From: Streptomyces sp. NBC_01381
GTDB taxonomy: Bacteria; Actinomycetota; Actinomycetes; Streptomycetales; Streptomycetaceae
Length of the DNA: 64,000 nucleotides
Assembly (NCBI RefSeq): GCF_026340305.1
Contig: NZ_JAPEPI010000002.1
Coordinates: 1,674,001-1,738,000 of the forward strand
Direction of reading: 5' to 3'
Positions 57,712-64,000 of the stretch are shown here, piece by piece (within the stretch, counting starts at the first letter, position 1; every line of letters starts with the position of its first letter). A program made the position numbers and the translations under genes. The notes beneath the pieces were generated by a model. It did no database searches, was not told the origin of the DNA, and worked only from the letters and a program-made list of their open reading frames with translations.

Positions 57712-60700
57712 GTGGACCGCCGGGACGACAGCCGCCGGGACGACAGCCTGGGCACCGCCCTGCGGATCCTCAAGGCGGCGGGGCAGGACCTCGACGCGCA
57801 CGAGGTCCTCGATGTGCTGTGGCTGGCCAAGCGCCTGGCCGACGGTCCCGAAGGGCTGCCCCTTGCGCGGGCCGTCCGCCAAAGGCCGGTGAATCCGGCC
57901 GTGTCCCCCGCCGAGCCCGCCGCGCCCGCCGAGGACGACGGCGAGGTCCCCGAACCCGGCACGCCCGACGACGACTTGCCCGATCTCACCACTCCGGAGC
58001 TGCACGCCGCGTCCCTGCCGCCGCTCGTCCCCGACCGCCCGGTGCCGCTTCCGGCGGACGACGAGCAGCCCGCACTTCCGCTGCGCGTCCCTGAGGACAA
58101 GGCGCTCCGTCAGGAACTGCTCATCGGCCGCGCGCTGCGCCCGCTGAAGCGGAAACGGCCCAGCAGATGGCGTCAGGAACTGGACGAGGCGGCGACCGCT
58201 GCGGCGCTCGCCGAGACGAGGCTGCCCGATGTGGTCATGCGCCCGGCGCGCGAACGCTGGCTGCATCTGGCGCTCGTCGTCGACGGCGGCCTGTCGATGC
58301 TGCTGTGGCACCGGCTCGCCGCCGACCTGCGCACGGCGCTGCAACGCCTGGCCGCGTTCCGCTCCATCCGTGTCCTGGGTCTCGACACCCGTGGCTCCGA
58401 CGCCCCGGTGCTGCACGGGCGGCCCTTCGAGACCGGTGCCTCCACCATGTCGCCGACCGTACTGCTCGACCCGACCGGGCAGACGCTGGTCCTGGTCGTC
58501 AGCGACGGCCTCGGCGGCGCCTGGCGGCGCGGCACCATGCACGACGTCCTCCTCGACTGGGCCACCAGCGGTCCCGTGGCGGTCCTGCACACCCTGCCGC
58601 CCACGCTCTGGGACGGTTCCGGGATCCAGGCCGACCGCTGGCAGGCCACCACCCGCAGACCGGGCGGCGCCAACACGTCGTGGGAGATCACCGACCGCGT
58701 ACTGCCCGCGGGCGTCGCCGACTTCTCCGGCGTACCCATTCCCGTACTCGAACCGGCGGCGGATTCGCTGCGCGACTGGTCGCTGCTGCTCACCTCGCCG
58801 GGCACCACCGTCGAACTGCCGCTCCTCGCCCGGCCGCAGCGGCACGCACCGATCACTCCGGGGCGCGAGGTGCGCGGCATCCAGCACTTCCGTGACGCGG
58901 CTTCCCCGGAGGCGTACCGCCTTGCCGCGCATCTGGCCGCCGTCTCCCCGCTCTCCGTGCCGGTCATGCGGCTCGTGCAGTCCGCCGTCCCCTGGCGGGC
59001 CCCGGTCGCGCAGTTGGCGGAGGTCTTCCTCGGCGGCCTCATGCATCCGTTCCCGGCCCCCGTGCCCGGACCGCTGCCCGCCAAGCACCGCATCTTCGAC
59101 TTCACCGAGGAGAGCAAGACGGCGCTGCTCGACGCGGTGCCCAGCTCCGAACTCCTGCGCACAGGGCGCGCGATCGGCCGCCGCCTGGAGCAACTCGCGG
59201 GCCGTTCACCCGACTTCCCCGTCTGGCTCACCCACCCGGAGGGGGCGGACACCGTGCCCGCCGCCTTCCATGCGTTCACCGCCGTCGAGCGCAGGCTCCT
59301 GGCCCGGTTCGGCGTGGCGATGCAGCCCCGCACCCCCGCCTTCGAGGCATCGGACAGGCCGCGCGCGCAGCCGTGGTCGCCCTTGACGCCGCAGGATCCG
59401 CAACGCCTGGGCCGCTACCAGTTGTTGGGCCGCCGCTCGGGCACCCGAACCCTCGTCTACCTCGGCCGGGACGCCGACGGCGGTGAGGCCGCGCTGCGGG
59501 TGGCCCGCCCCGAACTGCCCGTCGCCACCGAGCAGTTGCTGATCACCGAGGCCGAGGCGCTGCGCCGGATGCACGGACGGTACGCCCCTGAACTCCTCGC
59601 CACCGGTCTCGACGGCCGCCCGCCGTGGCTCGCCATGCGGCTGATCGCGGCGCCCGGAAGCACGGACCGGCAGCCGCCCCGGCTCGATGAACTCCTCGCG
59701 TACGAAACCCCGGAGGGCACCGCCGCGTTCGACATCCTCACCAGCCTGCTGCTCGCCTGGCATCTGGCAAGCGCGCTGAGCATCTGCCATCTCAACGGTC
59801 TTGTGCCGGCCGGTCTCTCTCCCGACTCGGTGATCGTCCTGGAGCGGTCCGTGGTGCTCGTCGGCCTGTCGGACTGCGTCGTGGACGGCGAGTACTCCGG
59901 TGCGGGGGCGGCGCCGACACGCGAGGACAACATCAGGTCGCTCGGCGAACTGCTGCGGTTGATCAGCAGCAAACGGCAGGCCTCCGTGCCCGGCCTGCCG
60001 GACGGCATGCACCTGTGGCAGGGCACCACCTGGGAGCCCCTGCGCGACATGGTCAAGCAGTGCCTGGACCCGGATCCGCGGCGCCGGCCGACCGCGGTTT
60101 CGGTCGCCGACCAGCTGGCCCGGTACGTGGCGATCGCCCAGGCCATGCGAGGCGGCGACCGGAAGTTCTCGGGGCAGGCTCCGGCTTCTCCCGGCCGACC
60201 GGCCGAGCGCCCGCTCCTGGTGGCCCGGCCGGGCGAGAGCGGCACCCCGACCGCGTCCCGCATCGGCCGCCGCAGTCTCCGCATCGACCTGGGCATCGGC
60301 GGCGCCCGCGCCGCGCACGAGCGCCGTCTCGAGCTGGTCCGGCGCCCGCTCACGTACAACAGACGCATCACCGTGGTCGGCGCCCACCCGAACTGCGGCC
60401 GGTCGACCACCACCTTCATGCTGGGCTCGCTCTTCGTGGCGGTGCGCGGGGAGCCGGTCCTCGCCATGGACGGCGCACCGGCCAGCGGTGACCTGAACGA
60501 CTATCTGGTCCGGCAGGGCGCCGCGACCCCGCGCGACCTCACGAGGCTGCCGCTGGACGCCGGATACGCGGACATCCGCCGGCTGACCAGCCTCGCTCCC
60601 ACGGGCCTGGAGATCCTCGCGCACCGTGCCGGCTACGCCACCCGCAGCCCGGCCTACGCGGAGGAGTACCGCCGCATCCTCACGATGACGGCCCGGCACT

Positions 60701-61104
60701 ATCCCGTGACGCTGACGGACTGGGCGGCCCCCACCCGGGATCCGGCCCTCGACGTGGCCCTGGACACGGCCGACCGCCTGATCATCTGCTGCACGACATC
60801 GGCCTACTCCGTGGCCGCCGCCACCGAGCTCCTCGCCCGCCTGCGCGAGCACGGCCGGGAGGATCTTGCGGGCAGGGCCGTGATCGTCGCGTCCCGCCTC
60901 GGTGGCATCGACAAGCCCGTCCAGGACTCGGAGATCGAGGAGCGCTTCGCCGCCGACTGCGCCGGCACCGTACTCGTCCCGTTCGACCTGCACCTCTCCG
61001 AACACCGTGCGAAGGAACTCGGGCGCCTGAGGGCACGTACGGCAGAGGCGTTCCTGGATCTGGCGTCGCGAGTGGTCGCGGATCCGCAGGAGGCGGGGGC
61101 TTAG
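57712..61104 (+). CDS. SAV_2336-type vWA-like / pseudokinase / ParA-like ATPase fusion
   Basis: The 1130-residue protein has three parts. Residues 1-480 are the SAV_2336 N-terminal type: a helical start, a Pro/Glu-rich linker, then a vWA-like region near 183 (HLALVVDGGLSMLLWHRLAA). Residues 564-830 resemble a protein kinase (LGRYQLLGRRSGTRTLVYLG, DILTSLLLAWHLASALSICH), but the VAIK lysine position reads ALRVA, the HRD region reads VPAGLSPDSV and DFG is absent. It should be a pseudokinase. Residues 880-1125 are a ParA/MinD-like P-loop domain (VVGAHPNCGRSTTTFMLG) with Arg in place of the Walker lysine of some relatives. GTG start, 2 bp after the MoxR stop. Confidence 0.85.
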   Translation: MDRRDDSRRDDSLGTALRILKAAGQDLDAHEVLDVLWLAKRLADGPEGLPLARAVRQRPVNPAVSPAEPAAPAEDDGEVPEPGTPDDDLPDLTTPELHAASLPPLVPDRPVPLPADDEQPALPLRVPEDKALRQELLIGRALRPLKRKRPSRWRQELDEAATAAALAETRLPDVVMRPARERWLHLALVVDGGLSMLLWHRLAADLRTALQRLAAFRSIRVLGLDTRGSDAPVLHGRPFETGASTMSPTVLLDPTGQTLVLVVSDGLGGAWRRGTMHDVLLDWATSGPVAVLHTLPPTLWDGSGIQADRWQATTRRPGGANTSWEITDRVLPAGVADFSGVPIPVLEPAADSLRDWSLLLTSPGTTVELPLLARPQRHAPITPGREVRGIQHFRDAASPEAYRLAAHLAAVSPLSVPVMRLVQSAVPWRAPVAQLAEVFLGGLMHPFPAPVPGPLPAKHRIFDFTEESKTALLDAVPSSELLRTGRAIGRRLEQLAGRSPDFPVWLTHPEGADTVPAAFHAFTAVERRLLARFGVAMQPRTPAFEASDRPRAQPWSPLTPQDPQRLGRYQLLGRRSGTRTLVYLGRDADGGEAALRVARPELPVATEQLLITEAEALRRMHGRYAPELLATGLDGRPPWLAMRLIAAPGSTDRQPPRLDELLAYETPEGTAAFDILTSLLLAWHLASALSICHLNGLVPAGLSPDSVIVLERSVVLVGLSDCVVDGEYSGAGAAPTREDNIRSLGELLRLISSKRQASVPGLPDGMHLWQGTTWEPLRDMVKQCLDPDPRRRPTAVSVADQLARYVAIAQAMRGGDRKFSGQAPASPGRPAERPLLVARPGESGTPTASRIGRRSLRIDLGIGGARAAHERRLELVRRPLTYNRRITVVGAHPNCGRSTTTFMLGSLFVAVRGEPVLAMDGAPASGDLNDYLVRQGAATPRDLTRLPLDAGYADIRRLTSLAPTGLEILAHRAGYATRSPAYAEEYRRILTMTARHYPVTLTDWAAPTRDPALDVALDTADRLIICCTTSAYSVAAATELLARLREHGREDLAGRAVIVASRLGGIDKPVQDSEIEERFAADCAGTVLVPFDLHLSEHRAKELGRLRARTAEAFLDLASRVVADPQEAGA

Positions 61105-61571
61105 TCCGCTTCGGGGGTCTCCGGCGTCTCCGGCCGCAGCAGCGGATGCTTCACCCCGGGAAACACCCGGGCCCGGACCACCGGCTCCGCGGACGCGCCC
61201 TGGACCACCGTCTCGGCGATGCCCCAGGGGCGTCCGGTCAGGACGACGGGGATGGTGTACGAGGACGCGCAGCCCGTGCAGTCATAGCGGTCCGCCCAGG
61301 TCTCGACCTCCGTGCGGCTGCCCGGGAAGCGGGCCACGTGGCGGTGGCGGGCGTGGCAGCGGTCGCACTTCTCGCCGGGCTCGCACGTACCGCCGCAGGG
61401 GCACGGGACGTCCAGCGTGGCGGCGGGGCGCCAGCGCTGGATGCGGACGGCCTCGGCCGTGGCGCCCATGTCCTTCATCGCCTTCAGGTTGCGGGCGGCC
61501 ACGTTGTACGACTCGCCGGTCGCCGTCATCCGGTCCCGGATCACGTCCTTGCGTCCGCGGTTCGTCGTCAT
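61101..61571 (-). CDS. Zinc-binding hypothetical protein
   Basis: The 156-residue protein has a basic N-terminal helix with RKDVIRDRMTATGESYNVAA, a motif also seen at the ends of unrelated Streptomyces proteins. Cysteine pairs CPCGGTC, CDRC, HARHRH and CTGC follow, probably two zinc sites, and then a beta-rich C-terminus. ATG 61571 has AGGAGG 9 nt upstream. Its TAA overlaps the TAG of the convergent fusion gene (TTAG at 61101-61104). Function is unknown. Confidence 0.75.
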   Translation of the reverse strand: MTTNRGRKDVIRDRMTATGESYNVAARNLKAMKDMGATAEAVRIQRWRPAATLDVPCPCGGTCEPGEKCDRCHARHRHVARFPGSRTEVETWADRYDCTGCASSYTIPVVLTGRPWGIAETVVQGASAEPVVRARVFPGVKHPLLRPETPETPEAD

Positions 61572-61663
61572 CTTCTCGGTCCTCCTGGGGTTCACGCAGC
61601 CCACCAGGAGGCTCATGAGATAGGGGCGTCGGGCCTTCTACGGTACCTGCCTCCGCAGGGTCC

Positions 61664-62074
<411 letters not shown>

Positions 62075-62084
62075 GGGTGTCCTC

Positions 62085-62117
62085 TTCCGTTGCGGCTTGG
62101 TTTCCGTTGCGGCTTGG
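62085..62117 (-). repeat. Direct repeat in the ohr leader
   Basis: TTCCGTTGCGGCTTGG occurs at 62085-62100 and again at 62102-62117, separated by one base. Confidence 0.85.
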
Positions 62118-62122
62118 TCCGG

Positions 62123-62161
62123 CTGTCGAAGCGACCGATGGGGGTGCGGTCGCTTCGACAG
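62123..62161 (-). other. 15-bp perfect hairpin in the ohr leader
   Basis: CTGTCGAAGCGACCG (62123-62137) is the exact reverse complement of CGGTCGCTTCGACAG (62147-62161), with a 9-nt loop. It lies between the ohr promoter/operator and the ohr start, so any ohr transcript starting upstream of 62161 contains it. It could attenuate or stabilise the mRNA. Confidence 0.7.
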
Positions 62162-62181
62162 ACATAAGAATTGCACGCTAT

Positions 62182-62200
62182 TTAGTTGTGCGCAACTTAA
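62182..62200. promoter_or_regulatory. Candidate OhrR operator
   Basis: TTAGTTGTGCGCAACTTAA contains the inverted arms AGTTG and CAACT around TGCG, within an AT-rich island between divergent ohr and ohrR. It resembles the TAGTTG-type boxes of MarR/OhrR regulators. Confidence 0.6.
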
Positions 62201-62226
62201 TGGCGGGTGGCAGGTACCCTGGATCC

Positions 62227-62724
62227 ATGACCCCGCCCGCCGGCGATCCGCCCCGCCCCGCCACCGACGCGTCCCTGCCCGGCGTCCCCGACGCCGAGCT
62301 GCTCCGCCTCGACCACCAGGTCTGCTTCTCGCTGCACGCCGCGTCGCGCGCCTTCGGCGGTGTCTACCGCGACGCCCTCAAGGACCTGGGCCTCACCTAC
62401 CCCCAGTACCTGGTGATGCTGGTCCTCTGGGAGCACGGCCCGCAGCCCGTCAAGGCGATCGGCGAGCGGCTGCGGCTCGACTCGGGGACGCTCTCGCCGC
62501 TGCTCAAGCGGCTGGAGTCCGCGGGGCTCGTCCGGCGTGAGCGCAGTGCCGAGGACGAGCGGTCCGTGACGGTGCGGCTGACCGAGTCCGGCGCGGAGCT
62601 GCGCGAGCGCGCGCTGCCCGTGCCGCGGCGGATCCTCGCCTCCACCGGTCTGGCCCTGGAGGAGATCCTCGCTCTGCAGGGGCTGCTCGGCCGCCTCACC
62701 GGCGCTCTGGACGAGGCTCACTGA
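62227..62724 (+). CDS. ohrR: OhrR-type MarR regulator with peroxide-sensing cysteine
   Basis: The 165-residue protein has the winged HTH of MarR proteins (QPVKAIGERLRLDSGTLSPL, then LKRLESAGLVRRERSAEDER). The OhrR signature LDHQVCFSLHAASRAF carries the reactive Cys33. Oxidation of this residue by organic peroxides releases the repressor from the ohr operator. ATG 62227 is chosen; an in-frame ATG at 62200 lies inside the operator. Confidence 0.93.
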   Translation: MTPPAGDPPRPATDASLPGVPDAELLRLDHQVCFSLHAASRAFGGVYRDALKDLGLTYPQYLVMLVLWEHGPQPVKAIGERLRLDSGTLSPLLKRLESAGLVRRERSAEDERSVTVRLTESGAELRERALPVPRRILASTGLALEEILALQGLLGRLTGALDEAH

Positions 62725-62751
62725 GGCGGCCGAGGGTTCACTCGCGAGGGC

Positions 62752-63762
62752 TCAGCCCTTCAGTTCCCGCAGGTACTTTCCGAACTTCTCCAGGCCGTCG
62801 ATGTTGCGCGGCCCGCTGATGCCCTCGTTGTAGTCGAGGACGAAGAAGTTGTTCTTCTTCACGGCCGGGAGTTCCTTGGTGTGCGGGGACTTCTTCAGGA
62901 ACTCGATCTTCTTCTTGGCGGGCATGTCGCCGTAGTCGAAGATGATGACGACCTCGGGCTCGGCCTTGGTGACGGCCTCCCAGTTCACCTGGGTCCACCG
63001 CTCGTCCAGGCCGTCGAAGATGTTCCTGCCGCCCGCGCTCTTGATGATGTCGTTCGGCGGGACCTGGCTGCCGGCCGTGAAGGGCTGGTCGGTGCCGGAG
63101 TCGTAGAGGAAGACCGGGACCCGGTCACCCTTCGGGGCCTTGGACTCCACCGCGCTCACGCGCTTCTTGAGGCCGGCCACGACCTCGTCCGCCTTCTTCT
63201 CGACCTTGAAGATCTCGCCGAGGCGCTCCAGGTCCGAGTACAGGGCCTTGAACGGCGTTACTTTCTCCGGGTACTTGGGGTAGTTGAAGCAGCTCTCCGT
63301 GTGCATGAAGCTCTGGATGCCGAGCTTGTCCAGGATCGCGGGCGTGATGCCCCGCTGGTCGCTGAAGCCCGAGTTCCAGCCCGCCACGACGAAGTCGGAC
63401 TTGGCCTCCACGACGAGTTCCTTGTTGAGGAGGTCGTCGCTGAGCATCTTCACCTTGGCGTACTCCGACGCCCAAGGGGACTCGCTCACCGGCGGGTTGG
63501 CCGGAGGCATCACGTAACCGTGGACGTGCTTCGTCAGGCCGAGGCTGAACAACTTGTCCGCGCTGCCGCCCTCGTAGGCCACGGCGCGCTTCGGGGTCGT
63601 GTACTCCACCGGCTCGCCGCAGCGCTTGACGGTGACCTTCTTGGACACTCCCGAAGCCTTGGAGTCCGAGTCCGCATCGACCTCGGCTCCGCAGGCGCTG
63701 AGCAGCAGGGTGGCTGCCAGCGCGGATCCGAGTGCGGCGCGCTGCCGGGTGGTTCTGCGCAT
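62752..63762 (-). CDS. Iron-siderophore ABC transporter substrate-binding lipoprotein (FecB/FepB type)
   Basis: The 336-residue protein has a lipoprotein signal with lipobox LSAC (Cys24) and the class III periplasmic-binding fold. Its segments are RAVAYEGGSADKLFSLGLTK, AKSDFVVAGWNSGFSDQRG, LGIQSFMHTESCF and EPEVVIIFDYGDMPAKKKIE. The Cys and Trp-rich pattern fits siderophore or haem binding, but the ligand is not known. The ATPase gene of the same system lies upstream at the window edge. No iron box is visible in the 57 bp between them. Confidence 0.9.
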   Translation of the reverse strand: MRRTTRQRAALGSALAATLLLSACGAEVDADSDSKASGVSKKVTVKRCGEPVEYTTPKRAVAYEGGSADKLFSLGLTKHVHGYVMPPANPPVSESPWASEYAKVKMLSDDLLNKELVVEAKSDFVVAGWNSGFSDQRGITPAILDKLGIQSFMHTESCFNYPKYPEKVTPFKALYSDLERLGEIFKVEKKADEVVAGLKKRVSAVESKAPKGDRVPVFLYDSGTDQPFTAGSQVPPNDIIKSAGGRNIFDGLDERWTQVNWEAVTKAEPEVVIIFDYGDMPAKKKIEFLKKSPHTKELPAVKKNNFFVLDYNEGISGPRNIDGLEKFGKYLRELKG

Positions 63763-63819
63763 GGGTGTGGTGCCTTTCAGGGATGGAGAGGGGGTGATGG
63801 GGAGTGGGGCAGGGGGAGT

Positions 63820-64000
63820 TCAGAACGTGGGCGTGAGCGCGTACAGGAGTTGCGGATCGCCCGTCAGGGGGTGGCTGACGACCGTCGCCTTCACGCCGAA
63901 GACCTCGTCGATCAGCTCCGTGGTGAGCACTTCCTCCGGCGTGCCCGTGGCCACCAACTCGCCCTGGGACAACACGCCGATGCGGTCGCACGCGGCCGCC
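63820..64000 (-). CDS. Iron-siderophore ABC transporter ATP-binding protein, C-terminal part only
   Basis: The last 59 residues are visible: AAACDRIGVLSQGELVATGT, then PEEVLTTELIDEVFGVKATV, ending LLYALTPTF. This is the typical end of FecE/FhuC-type ATPases after the H-loop (D-R-I-x-V-L-x-x-G). The rest lies beyond the window. It precedes the lipoprotein gene on the same strand by 57 bp. Confidence 0.9.
   Translation of the reverse strand, partial: AAACDRIGVLSQGELVATGTPEEVLTTELIDEVFGVKATVVSHPLTGDPQLLYALTPTF

Noticed and set aside
54116..61104. Prophage or integrated element carrying the VMAP operon
   Set aside because: No integrase, tRNA, attachment repeats or composition change is visible at either side.

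Overview
The window is chromosomal DNA of a Streptomyces or a close relative. Its G+C content is very high and almost every third codon position is G or C. GTG starts and ATGA/GTGA stop-start overlaps are frequent, candidate leaderless promoters occur, and the typical Streptomyces intergenic hairpin repeat appears three times. Gene content agrees: a mycothiol-type DinB protein, a coproporphyrin-dependent haem pathway, an RNHCP protein, DmdR/IdeR-type iron boxes and a VMAP/MoxR/vWA system. I saw no rRNA, tRNA, CRISPR array, insertion sequence or prophage.

Layout. 1-6158 (minus): an exopolysaccharide operon with a secreted CE18/Agd3-like deacetylase, a PelF-like glycosyltransferase, a membrane protein and a sugar-nucleotide SDR cut by the window edge. 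6159-6721: a long, structured gap without a gene. 6722-9213: a CoA-disulfide-reductase-like flavoenzyme and a DUF4349 lipoprotein. 9353-11586 (plus): CgoX and ChdC, the end of the coproporphyrin haem route, closed by a strong terminator. 11769-13781: an RNHCP protein and a secreted S33 tripeptidyl aminopeptidase. 13889-18921 (minus): an uncharacterised block of two DUF4142 proteins, two TIGR04222 membrane proteins and a DUF692 (MNIO) enzyme; one TIGR04222 protein ends in a Gly/Ser/Cys tail with seven cysteines, immediately downstream of the MNIO. This is my best candidate for an undescribed system. 19010-26847: ordinary accessory genes plus a rearrangement scar at about 25550 where a hydrolase and a LacI regulator both lost their N-termini.

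26875-38451 is an iron-regulated divergon. To the left run a VioC/clavaminate-synthase-like hydroxylase, SbnB, a fold-III PLP decarboxylase, SbnA and a MATE exporter. To the right runs an oligopeptide/nickel-type ABC importer. Two iron boxes sit between them. The set fits an aminopolycarboxylate siderophore of the EDDS/EDHA type rather than staphyloferrin B, because no NIS synthetase or NRPS is present. 38593-40885: MFS exporter, RidA and TetR. 41090-43511: sphingomyelinase and a PhoX-type phosphatase, converging on a perfect 19-bp terminator. 43614-48752: zapE, a RibD-C reductase, a small conserved protein, murC, msrB and a rhomboid protease. 48806-54035: M28 aminopeptidase, HEAT-repeat protein, MFS and LysR.

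54116-61104 is a four-gene VMAP-type conflict or signalling operon: CU044_2847 protein, trypsin-VMAP, MoxR AAA+ ATPase, and a vWA-like/pseudokinase/ParA-like fusion. 61101-62724 holds a zinc-binding hypothetical protein and the peroxide pair ohr/ohrR. The window ends in an iron-siderophore ABC system (lipoprotein and a partial ATPase).

A pattern that crosses loci is the reiteration of translational start cassettes. The second permease of the iron importer, the MoxR gene and ridA each lie behind an ATGA-coupled upstream gene, and each has extra copies of its own start region inserted at the junction, giving short in-frame or mini-ORFs that keep the coupling intact.
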